A DNA stretch of 16,031 bases from an uncultured Lachnospiraceae bacterium (GCA_910586615.1 CAJUJP010000069.1:1-16031), one strand, 5' to 3'. Positions 7,965 to 14,215 are shown, numbered from the stretch's first letter. A program made the numbers and translations. Notes: a model not told the origin generated them from the sequence alone.

Positions 7965-9488
7965 ATGAACACGTTGCTGATCGTAGAGGATGAGAAAGAA
8001 AGCCGGCAGGCGGTCAAGACGATCGTGCGGCGCTCTGGGGTTCCGGTTTCCAATATCATGGAGTGCGGGGACGGGCGCACGGCGTTGGAAATATTGGAAA
8101 ACCAGCAGGTGGATCTGATGCTTACCGGCATTCGGATGCCTGGCATGGACGGTGTCAGTCTTGTGGAAGCGATTCAGGGGCTGAAACATAAGCCGCTGGT
8201 GGCGGTGATCAGCGGGTGCGATGATTTTGCATGTGCGGTGCGGCTGATGCGTATGGGTGTCAGGGATTATCTGCTGAAACCTGTGGAGCGGGACCGGGTC
8301 GTGGATGTTTTGCGCAGACTGGACCGGGAGATATCCGAAAACAGACAGAATATACGGGAACTGAGAGCGATCGGCTGCCAGCAGCTTAAATATATGATTA
8401 TGAACGAGAATATTCCGGAGAAGGAAGTGGAGACGGTGATCCGGAAGTTCGAGAAACAACTCCTTGACAGAGAGTATGTGGTATGCTGTCTGGAAAATAC
8501 GGGGGAAGAGGCACGGGAGAGCAACAGTTATCTTTGCCTGGGCGAGATCGGGCACAACAGGATTTATGTGGTGCGCCGGGAAAACAGAGAGTATCTTCTG
8601 AAAAATGAACTGCGCGACTGCCATGTGGGAGTCAGCAGCGTACACCGGGGTGTGGTGCAGCTCAGGGATGCTTACCGGGAAGCGCGGGCGGCCCGGACGG
8701 AGGCTTTTTTACAGGTCAGGCATGAAGTGGCGTATGATACGTTACTTTGGGGGCAGAAAGAAGCGGATGGTGACGCTTTATCCTGTGAACCGGAGATACG
8801 GTCCGGTGATGCTTTGTTTCATGAACCGGATGATGATAAGATCCGTCAGGTGGTCCAGATGATCGGAACGGATAAGATCACTACGGCGCTCAGAATGGTG
8901 GAACAGTATTTTGCCAGAACCAGGCGAAAGGGATATCCGGCCTGCGTACTTGAGAAAAGCGTCAGTATGCTGGTGGAGGAGATCCGGCGGACTTATGGGA
9001 ATGCGCTGCGGGAGGATGAGGAGGCGCTGGCCTGTTTTCAGGATATCTACCTCTTTTCCCAGAGTGAGGAGCTGATGGAGGAACTGACCGGGTGGATGAT
9101 CGGTTTCCACAGGAAGATGAGCGAGGAATTTGAAGATTATAAGAGTAAGGCACGGCTGGATAAGGCGCTGGTATATATTCGTGAGAATTACGACAAGGAT
9201 CTGAACATGGCGGTGGTATCCAACTATGTATCCATGAATTATTCCATGTTTTCTTATGCTTTTAAGCAGTATACTGGACAAAATTTTGTCAATTATCTGA
9301 AAGAACTCAGGGTACAGGAGGCAAAGAGGCTGCTTGCACGGACTGATATGCGTGTGATTGATATCAGCCGCCGGGTGGGCTACGAGAACGAAAAACACTT
9401 TATGAAGACTTTTAAGAGCCTTTGCGGTGTTTCGCCTACGGAATACAGGAAGAACATGCAGTTTGGGGAAGACGGCGGGAAAACGTGA
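7965..9488 (+). CDS. Orphan YesN/AraC-type response regulator with a degenerate receiver (Asp to Gly)
   Basis: The 507-residue cytoplasmic transcription factor has a receiver domain at 1-125 and a central region at about 125-395 with no recognised motif. The C-terminal double helix-turn-helix of the AraC family is at about 400-505, with KALVYIRENYDKDLNM, ISRRVGYENEKHFMKTFK and GVSPTEYRK. The receiver keeps the acidic pair (Glu8, Asp9), the switch Ser83 in VISG and Lys105 in LLKPV. The usual phospho-acceptor in LTDIRMPGMDG is Gly55 (codon GGC, 8127-8129). Phosphorylation at the normal site is therefore impossible, and no histidine kinase gene is in the window. The ATG at 7965 matches the usual N-terminus; a TTG at 7959 in the same frame is also possible. 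It follows the phosphorylase genes by 150 nt, so control of those genes is plausible but unproven. Confidence 0.88.
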   Translation: MNTLLIVEDEKESRQAVKTIVRRSGVPVSNIMECGDGRTALEILENQQVDLMLTGIRMPGMDGVSLVEAIQGLKHKPLVAVISGCDDFACAVRLMRMGVRDYLLKPVERDRVVDVLRRLDREISENRQNIRELRAIGCQQLKYMIMNENIPEKEVETVIRKFEKQLLDREYVVCCLENTGEEARESNSYLCLGEIGHNRIYVVRRENREYLLKNELRDCHVGVSSVHRGVVQLRDAYREARAARTEAFLQVRHEVAYDTLLWGQKEADGDALSCEPEIRSGDALFHEPDDDKIRQVVQMIGTDKITTALRMVEQYFARTRRKGYPACVLEKSVSMLVEEIRRTYGNALREDEEALACFQDIYLFSQSEELMEELTGWMIGFHRKMSEEFEDYKSKARLDKALVYIRENYDKDLNMAVVSNYVSMNYSMFSYAFKQYTGQNFVNYLKELRVQEAKRLLARTDMRVIDISRRVGYENEKHFMKTFKSLCGVSPTEYRKNMQFGEDGGKT

Positions 9489-9510
9489 TGTTACAGCGCC
9501 CAAAGGTGTG

Positions 9511-9571
9511 GATTTTTGTGAACTTTATGGAAGAGACAGGTACGGATAGGCGTTTTTGTGGCTTTAATGGA
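9511..9571 (+). repeat. Imperfect 20-bp direct repeat, period 40, in an intergenic gap
   Basis: GATTTTTGTGAACTTTATGG (9511-9530) and CGTTTTTGTGGCTTTAATGG (9551-9570) share 14 of 20 bases at a 40-bp period. They sit between the regulator stop and the GGDEF gene. Direct repeats on one face of the helix are usual for AraC-type binding, so this may be a site for the preceding regulator (inference). Chance duplication of T-rich sequence is the alternative. Confidence 0.3.
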
Positions 9572-9594
9572 GTATAACAAGCAGGTAGGGTATC

Positions 9595-9623
9595 TTGCGA
9601 ATTTGACACTGATATGATAGTAT
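9595..9623 (+). promoter_or_regulatory. Candidate promoter for the GGDEF/PurF-like gene pair
   Basis: TTGCGA (9595-9600) with TAGTAT (9618-9623) at 17 bp is a possible promoter. An overlapping alternative is the perfect -35 TTGACA (9603-9608) with TAATTT (9625-9630) at 16 bp. Both would start transcription just upstream of the GTG at 9648. Neither is decisive. Confidence 0.35.
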
Positions 9624-9647
9624 GTAATTTGCGCCGGAGATTGTCCG

Positions 9648-10379
9648 GTGCCTTGGACAGACAGGAAAATGAGAGAACAGATCGCACATTTTTTTCATAA
9701 TTTAATGAGGCAGAGAGGTTCATCTTCTGTCGGTGCTGCCGGAACAGAAGCCGGTGAGCGGCCGGGGACGGAATATGGGATGCAGACATCCGGACAGCCG
9801 GAGACTGTCGGGAAGGAGAGATACGGGTCGGAAATTGCCGGGCAGCCGGAGCCGGCCGGAGATCCGGGAGTCGAGGACGGCGGCCGTCGGAATGATACCA
9901 GAGCCGGCCGGAATTCTTTGGCAGACCGTAAGGAGTTCGAACGGGTTGTCAACAGAAGCCTTTGTGACAGTCAGTTTTCCGGATGCCTTCTCATTGCCGA
10001 TGTGGACCGTTTCCGGGAAATCAACGATATTTACGGGCAGGACACAGGGGATGCCGTTTTGCGGAATGTGGTGGACACGCTGGGCGGCTGCCTTTCGGAT
10101 CACGAGTGTATTGTCAGACAGGGCGGGGACACCTTTGCGGTATGGCTGCCGCTTGTTTCGACGGAAGGTGCACAGACACTGCGCCGGCAGACAGGGATGG
10201 TGAATGACAGGCTGATGCATCCTTATGAAGAGCTTCCGCCGGTGTCTCTGAGCGTGGGCGCAGCTTTCGGCGAGCCGGGAGATGACTGCAGGAGTCTGGG
10301 CAGGAAAGCGGTCAAGGCATTAAACCGTGTGAAAGAGAGCGGAAGATGCGGTTGTGAGATTTATGAAAATAGAAATTAA
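9648..10379 (+). CDS. Soluble GGDEF-domain protein with a broken GGDTF signature (probably inactive cyclase)
   Basis: The 243-residue protein has a short N-terminal helix and a low-complexity Gly/Pro/Glu-rich linker (about 25-85, with related GQPE blocks), then a GGDEF domain (about 90-240). Domain features include IADVDRFREINDIYG with the first metal-binding Asp, the GD that follows it (GQDTGD), and RQGGDTFAVWLP at 157-168. The signature reads GGDTF: the Glu needed for metal binding and c-di-GMP synthesis is Thr162. No inhibitory RxxD site, sensor domain or membrane segment is visible. It may bind GTP or a partner instead of making c-di-GMP (inference). The GTG at 9648 has GGAG eight nt upstream; a later in-frame ATG at 9669 has AGG too close. 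The PurF-like gene begins 39 nt after the stop without a promoter between, which suggests one transcript. Confidence 0.8.
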   Translation: MPWTDRKMREQIAHFFHNLMRQRGSSSVGAAGTEAGERPGTEYGMQTSGQPETVGKERYGSEIAGQPEPAGDPGVEDGGRRNDTRAGRNSLADRKEFERVVNRSLCDSQFSGCLLIADVDRFREINDIYGQDTGDAVLRNVVDTLGGCLSDHECIVRQGGDTFAVWLPLVSTEGAQTLRRQTGMVNDRLMHPYEELPPVSLSVGAAFGEPGDDCRSLGRKAVKALNRVKESGRCGCEIYENRN

Positions 10380-10418
10380 GTCTGGAAATTTTTGACACAA
10401 GAACGGGAGATTATTTTT

Positions 10419-11825
10419 ATGGGTGGATTTTTTGGTGTGGCTTCAAAACAGGATTGCGTTTTTGATTTATTTTTCGGGACAGACTATCATTCCCACTTGG
10501 GAACAAGGCGTGCCGGTATGGCGGTTTACAGTAAAGAAGAGGGATTTGACAGAGCGATTCACAATATCGAGAATGCCCCTTTCCGCACGAAATTTGATAA
10601 AGATGTCAACACCATGCACGGGACTATGGGAATCGGATGCATTTCCGATTATGAGCCGCAGCCGCTGATCGTTCGTTCCCATCACGGGACATACGCCATC
10701 ACGACAGTGGGCAAGATTAATAATAAGGATGAGATCGTGGATGAACTTTTTCAGAGCGGGCATGGTCATTTCCTTGAGATGAGCGGCGGCGATATCAATG
10801 CCACCGAGCTTGTGGCGGCAGTGATCAACCAGCGTGACAATCTGATCGAAGGCATTCAATATGCCCAGGAACTGATCAAAGGATCTATGACGCTGTTGAT
10901 CATGACTCCAAAGGGCATCTATGCGGCCAGAGACAGATACGGGCGCACGCCGGTGACCGTGGGAAAGAAAGAAGATGCGTTCTGCGTTTCTTTTGAGAGT
11001 TTCGCCTACCTGAATCTGGGATATGCGCAGGAGCGGGAACTGGGGCCGGGAGAGATTGTGGTGATCACGCCGGAAGGCATGAAATCTCTGGCCGCACCGG
11101 GCAAAGACATGAAGATATGCACATTTCTGTGGATTTATTATGGTTATCCTTCCTCGTCTTATGAGGGGATCAGTGTGGAAAAGATGCGTTATAACTGTGG
11201 TGCTATGCTGGCAAAAAGAGATGATGTGCGGCCGGATATCGTGGCGGGAGTGCCGGATTCCGGTACGGCTCATGCCATTGGTTATGCCAATGAATCGGGC
11301 ATTCCTTTTTCCAGGCCGTTTATCAAGTATACGCCTACCTGGCCCAGATCCTTTATGCCTACGATCCAGAGCCAGAGAAATCTGATCGCGAAGATGAAAC
11401 TGATTCCGGTGCATGATCTGATCAAAGACAGAAGCCTTCTGCTCATAGACGATTCCATAGTGCGCGGCACGCAGCTTCGTGAGACGACGGAATTTCTTTA
11501 TCAGAGCGGGGCGGGAGAGGTGCATATCCGGCCGGCATGTCCGCCGCTGTTGTTTGGTTGTAAATATCTGAACTTTTCACGTTCTACTTCTGAGATGGAA
11601 TTGATCGCCCGCCGGGTAATCAGGGAGATGGAAGGGGAGAACAAGTATCCTAATCTGTCGGTGTATGCAGATCCCGACAGTACGGAATATCATGATATGC
11701 TGGAAAAAATAAGAGAGAAGCTGAACTTCACTTCTCTCCGTTACCATCGTCTGGACGATATGATTGCCTCCGTGGGTATCGACAGGTGCAAATTGTGCAC
11801 TTACTGCTGGGACGGCCGCGAATAG
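10419..11825 (+). CDS. PurF-like amidophosphoribosyltransferase paralogue lacking the glutaminase cysteine
   Basis: The 468-residue protein has the two-domain layout of PurF: an N-terminal Ntn glutaminase-type domain (about 1-235) and a C-terminal phosphoribosyltransferase domain. The PRPP-binding loop LLLIDDSIVRGT is intact (Asp344 and Asp345), as are GVPDSGTAHAIGYA and MKLIPV. The glutaminase side is degenerate. True PurF starts MCGxFG with Cys as nucleophile, but this starts MGGFFGV. The Gln-binding IGHVRY is IGCISDY, and the NG of the oxyanion site reads VGKINN. The protein should not hydrolyse glutamine. The C-terminus has CKLCTYCWDG, which recalls the Cys ligands of iron-sulfur PurF enzymes. 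The start has GGGAG nine nt upstream; an upstream in-frame TTG (10392) was rejected. It is probably cotranscribed with the GGDEF gene. No other purine-synthesis gene is nearby. It should not be named purF without evidence. Confidence 0.85.
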   Translation: MGGFFGVASKQDCVFDLFFGTDYHSHLGTRRAGMAVYSKEEGFDRAIHNIENAPFRTKFDKDVNTMHGTMGIGCISDYEPQPLIVRSHHGTYAITTVGKINNKDEIVDELFQSGHGHFLEMSGGDINATELVAAVINQRDNLIEGIQYAQELIKGSMTLLIMTPKGIYAARDRYGRTPVTVGKKEDAFCVSFESFAYLNLGYAQERELGPGEIVVITPEGMKSLAAPGKDMKICTFLWIYYGYPSSSYEGISVEKMRYNCGAMLAKRDDVRPDIVAGVPDSGTAHAIGYANESGIPFSRPFIKYTPTWPRSFMPTIQSQRNLIAKMKLIPVHDLIKDRSLLLIDDSIVRGTQLRETTEFLYQSGAGEVHIRPACPPLLFGCKYLNFSRSTSEMELIARRVIREMEGENKYPNLSVYADPDSTEYHDMLEKIREKLNFTSLRYHRLDDMIASVGIDRCKLCTYCWDGRE

Positions 11826-11903
11826 GGACTAATGTGCTGCTGGGACGGCCGTGAATGTGGATCAATATATTATTGCTGGGACGGCCGCGAATAGGGATTA
11901 ATG
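11805..11903. repeat. Three-copy 30-bp repeat at the convergent gene ends
   Basis: A unit beginning TGCTGGGACGGCCG occurs at 11805-11834, 11838-11867 and 11874-11903, at spacings of 33 and 36 bp. Copies 1 and 3 differ at one base; copy 2 is more diverged. Copy 1 contains the stop codon of the PurF-like gene. Copy 3 encodes the last residues (NPYSRPSQQ) of the minus-strand dehydrogenase. Only 44 bp separate the two stops, and no T-run terminator is visible there. Confidence 0.8.
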
Positions 11904-12664
11904 TGCTGCTGCAACAGCCAGAATTTCATCATGACACGTTGAGGCAGCAGTTTGGCACCGATATGGCAGAAGTTGACATAGAAGCTGTAGATCGAGAGAT
12001 CCCGGCCTTTGTCGGCATCTGCCATTGCTTTTTTTGCCACCCGGTCCGGCATGGCCATGCAGGCAAATTTTCTTGTGGCTTTGTCTGCACCGATGCTGGC
12101 GCGTCTGTACAGATCTGTCTTCAGCCAGCCCGGACATACGGCGGTAGCGGTGATGCCCCGGTCCTTCAGTTCTATATTCAGCGCACGGGTGTAGTTACGC
12201 ACAAAAGCTTTCGTGGAACTGTAAAGATTCTGATAAGGCAGCGGCTGGAAGGCAGCCTGGGAAGCAATGTTGATGATATGGCTTCCTCTGGGCATATAGG
12301 GAATGCATACAAGCCCCATTGCCACTACGCCGCCGATGTTCAAATCAATCATGTTGAGAGATTCTTCTATATTTAAGTCACCGTAAGAACAGAATTTTGC
12401 ATAACCAGCGTTATTAATCAGATAACGGATTTCTACATTGCCGGAGGAAAGCATACTGTCCAGTTCTTTGATACGGTTTCGGTCGGACAGATCCATGGAA
12501 ATCGTCCGGATCTTCGAGCCCATCTGCTTTTTCAGCTTGTCCAGCTTGTCCTGATGCCTTGCAATGGCCCAGATCTCGTCAATTTCGTTTTTCTTATAGA
12601 TGCATTTAACAAATTCCCGGCCAAGTCCTGTGCTGGCACCTGTTATGATTGCAATTTTTTTCAC
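11870..12664 (-). CDS. Short-chain dehydrogenase/reductase (classical SDR)
   Basis: The 264-residue cytoplasmic oxidoreductase probably uses NAD(P). It has a Rossmann fold with the cofactor loop TGASTGLG (8-15), the structural NNAG (84-87), catalytic Ser135 in NIAS, and Tyr148 and Lys152 in YSSTK. CPGWLKTDL follows the active site, as is usual in classical SDRs. The substrate cannot be inferred. The start is a GTG at 12664, because the ATG two bases upstream is out of frame and runs into a stop. GAGG lies six bases before the GTG. The protein's last nine residues are read from the third copy of the short repeat shared with the facing gene, so its C-terminus may have been altered by the repeat expansion. 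It is alone on the minus strand and converges on the PurF-like gene. Confidence 0.88.
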   Translation of the reverse strand: MKKIAIITGASTGLGREFVKCIYKKNEIDEIWAIARHQDKLDKLKKQMGSKIRTISMDLSDRNRIKELDSMLSSGNVEIRYLINNAGYAKFCSYGDLNIEESLNMIDLNIGGVVAMGLVCIPYMPRGSHIINIASQAAFQPLPYQNLYSSTKAFVRNYTRALNIELKDRGITATAVCPGWLKTDLYRRASIGADKATRKFACMAMPDRVAKKAMADADKGRDLSIYSFYVNFCHIGAKLLPQRVMMKFWLLQQHINPYSRPSQQ

Positions 12665-12690
12665 ATTCCACCTCGTTTTTTAAAAATAGC

Positions 12691-12722
12691 ACTATAGTTA
12701 AATTAAGATTATATTTTGACAA
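12691..12722 (-). promoter_or_regulatory. Possible promoter of the dehydrogenase gene
   Basis: On the minus strand, TTGTCA (12722-12717) precedes TATAGT (12696-12691). The boxes are good but the 20-bp spacer is longer than usual, so this is tentative. The start codon would lie about 20 nt downstream of the transcript start. Confidence 0.3.
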
Positions 12723-12790
12723 CCTCAAATTTCCGGGTGTTAAAAGAGCCTTTACATAACAGGAAAAGGCGGCCGCGGATTTTGGCAGGC

Positions 12791-12819
12791 TTCTTTGTTT
12801 CAAACAGTATAACAAAGAA
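12791..12819. repeat. 9-bp perfect inverted repeat in the intergenic region
   Basis: TTCTTTGTT (12791-12799) and AACAAAGAA (12811-12819) flank an 11-bp centre. The site lies about midway in the 588-bp gap between the dehydrogenase and the cation-exporter gene. It may be an operator serving either divergent promoter, or an AT-rich hairpin. Apart from this, the listed promoters and the leader RNA, nothing was recognised in 12665-12905. Confidence 0.45.
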
Positions 12820-12905
12820 TATGTTAAAAAGGAAGATTTTATTCCCGCGTTCTTGCAGCAATATAAAATTATGAGTGTTATTTTAAATTGTGCAGACAGC
12901 CGGAA

Positions 12906-12934
12906 TTGACGTGCCAGTTTTTTCCGGTTATAAT
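12906..12934 (+). promoter_or_regulatory. Near-consensus promoter of the leader RNA and cation exporter
   Basis: TTGACG (12906-12911), a 17-bp spacer and a perfect TATAAT (12929-12934) give 11 of 12 consensus bases. Transcription should begin near 12941. That is immediately before the riboswitch-like GAGGGAGTAG sequence and about 310 nt before the start codon. Confidence 0.8.
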
Positions 12935-12940
12935 ATATCC

Positions 12941-13060
12941 AATGTGAGGGAGTAGTCGGCACTGACGGAACAGATGGGAAGTGCGATATGCCAACATACT
13001 GATGCGGATTCTGTGCGGGAGTTCATGCTCCTGTCAGGACAGCGGCTTTTATTTCAACAG
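12941..13060 (+). ncRNA. Candidate yybP-ykoY (Mn2+) riboswitch aptamer
   Basis: The predicted RNA begins with GAGGGAGTAG, like the conserved GGGGAGUAG loop of yybP-ykoY. It continues with a GCACT/AGTGC stem, then TGCCAACATACTGATGC, which recalls the family's conserved UCAACAUAC element. Next is a GGGAG/CTCCT hairpin (13018-13032), then CAGCGGCTTTTA, which can pair with TGAGGG of the 5' end using wobble pairs. The family senses Mn2+ and often precedes cation exporters of the kind encoded downstream. The assignment is by eye; the 3' boundary is uncertain and may extend to about 13080, where AGCAAGG occurs. Confidence 0.6.
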
Positions 13061-13187
13061 GAGTCCAACAGCAAGGAATATCCTATGGGATAATTGCAGC
13101 ACAGGCAGGATCGGCGTCTGGTATATCTTAATTGATGAGACTCATGTGTAGCGGGAATGCTATGCGTGTGTCCGGGAGAGAATTTCA

Positions 13188-13219
13188 GGGTAGATACCGC
13201 ATGGTAGCTATCCTTTTTT
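13188..13219 (+). terminator. Intrinsic terminator in the leader (riboswitch expression platform)
   Basis: GGGTAGATACC (13188-13198) pairs with GGTAGCTATCC (13203-13213) around the loop GCAT. The 11-position stem has one mismatch and one G-U pair, and six T follow (13214-13219). It lies 33 nt before the start codon of the exporter and after its promoter, so it must be bypassed for expression. GGTATATCT (13120-13128) could pair with AGATACC of the left arm as an anti-terminator (inference). Confidence 0.75.
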
Positions 13220-13252
13220 AGTATAGGAAAACAAAAGAGAGGAGACAGAGAC

Positions 13253-13945
13253 ATGATTATTTTTCTGACGGTTTTGGTGACGATCTTTATTGCAGAGATG
13301 GGGGATAAGACACAGCTTCTGCTGGTGGCGATGGCGGGTAAATATAAGATCCCTCATATTCTGACCGGCACCTGGCTTGCCACGGTGGTGCTGAATCTGC
13401 TGGCTGTGGGACTGGGCGCTGCCCTGGGCAATTATCTTGATATGAGGGTCATCAAGCTGGTGGCGGGGATGGCCTTTTTCTGGTTTGCGTACGGCGCGCT
13501 TGCAGGCGACGATGAGGAAGAAGAACAGAGGGAGATGAAGCGCAGTCTTGGTCCCGTGTTCGCTATATTCGGATCTTTTTTCATTGGGGAACTGGGTGAC
13601 AAGACGCAGCTTTCGGCTGTCACGCTGGCTGCCAACTATACGGATCACAGTGCCATGAATGCACTTTATGTATTTTTGGGGTGTACGCTGGGGTTGATTC
13701 TGGCAGATCTGATCGGATTGATAGCAGGTGTTTTTTTAAAGAGCAGGATTCCATCAGAGGTCTTGAATATTCTGTCTTTTCTGATTTTTGCGGTGTTCGG
13801 TGTGCTTAGCATGAAGGAGGCCATGGATCTGATCTTCGGGGGAGGCTTTGCCGGCGCTGCGGGTGCGACCGCAGTTACTGCCGTGTTTGGACTTGTGTGT
13901 TGTGCGGGGATATATTTTAAGAAGAAACATGGCAGAATGCGTTGA
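13253..13945 (+). CDS. GDT1/TMEM165 (UPF0016) family membrane cation exporter, probably Mn2+
   Basis: The 230-residue integral membrane protein probably exports Mn2+, or exchanges Ca2+/Mn2+ for H+. The family hallmark, two copies of E-x-G-D-K-T, is clear: EMGDKT at 15-20 and ELGDKT at 113-118. Each opens one half of an inverted duplication of about three membrane helices. An acidic cytoplasmic loop (DDEEEEQ, about 85-91) joins the halves, and a hydrophobic Ala/Gly-rich helix and basic tail end the protein. Length is normal for bacterial two-copy members. The start has GAGGAG eight nt upstream. The leader carries a terminator and a yybP-ykoY-like aptamer, which supports metal-induced expression and manganese as the substrate. 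No clear terminator follows; the repeat array begins 52 nt after the stop. Confidence 0.9.
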   Translation: MIIFLTVLVTIFIAEMGDKTQLLLVAMAGKYKIPHILTGTWLATVVLNLLAVGLGAALGNYLDMRVIKLVAGMAFFWFAYGALAGDDEEEEQREMKRSLGPVFAIFGSFFIGELGDKTQLSAVTLAANYTDHSAMNALYVFLGCTLGLILADLIGLIAGVFLKSRIPSEVLNILSFLIFAVFGVLSMKEAMDLIFGGGFAGAAGATAVTAVFGLVCCAGIYFKKKHGRMR

Positions 13946-13997
13946 GATTATAACTTTACCGACACCGGTCCGGGTTCCAGCATAGGTTCGGGTTTCG

Positions 13998-14196
13998 GCA
14001 GTGCCATCATTCGCAGGTGCAGGTTCCGGCAGTGCCATCATCCGCAGGTGCAGGTTCCGGCAGTGCCATCATCCGTAGGTGCAAGTTCGCCAGTGCCAGC
14101 ATCCGCAGGCGCAAGTTCCGGCAGTGCCATCATCCGCAGGCGCAGGTTCCGGCAGTGCCATCATCTGCAGGCGCAGGTTCCGGCACTGACATTATG
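13998..14196. repeat. Array of 31-bp tandem repeats (six full copies plus a partial)
   Basis: Full units begin at 13998, 14029, 14060, 14090, 14121 and 14152; a decayed partial copy starts at 14183. The period is 31 bp, except one copy of 30. Each unit contains the near-palindrome GGCAGTGCC and CATCATCCGCAGG. The period is not a multiple of three, no frame has conserved peptide repeats, and the array lies upstream of the next promoter, so it is not coding. There are no unique spacers, so it is not CRISPR. The 333-bp gap 13946-14278 holds only this array and the promoter after it. Confidence 0.9.
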
Positions 14197-14215
14197 CTGT
14201 ATCCGCTATATCTTT

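Noticed and set aside
9495..9517. Terminator after the response-regulator gene
   Set aside because: The CGCC/GGTG stem with a following T5 is only about five pairs with wobbles, too weak to call.
10392..10418. Upstream TTG start of the PurF-like protein
   Set aside because: PurF proteins begin directly at the glutaminase motif; the ATG at 10419 has GGGAG nine nt upstream and gives MGGFFG. No alternative start restores a Cys.
10467..11525. Long minus-strand open frame (352 codons) opposite the PurF-like gene
   Set aside because: It lies wholly inside the clear PurF-like coding frame, has no recognisable domain, and its composition (His/Arg/Ile-rich) is typical of an antisense shadow.
11826..11869. 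Shared terminator between the convergent PurF-like and dehydrogenase genes
   Set aside because: The gap consists of the short repeat; CGGCCG and AATATATT are palindromic but no stem followed by a T-run is present on either strand.
11855..12376. Plus-strand open frame of 173 codons opposite the dehydrogenase
   Set aside because: The minus strand encodes an intact SDR with all motifs; the plus-strand translation shows no domain and no ribosome site.
12606..12962. Minus-strand open frame of 118 codons in the intergenic region
   Set aside because: It overlaps the dehydrogenase N-terminus in another frame, shows no domain, and covers the exporter promoter.
13998..14196. CRISPR array
   Set aside because: The 31-bp units abut each other without unique spacers, and no cas gene is present.
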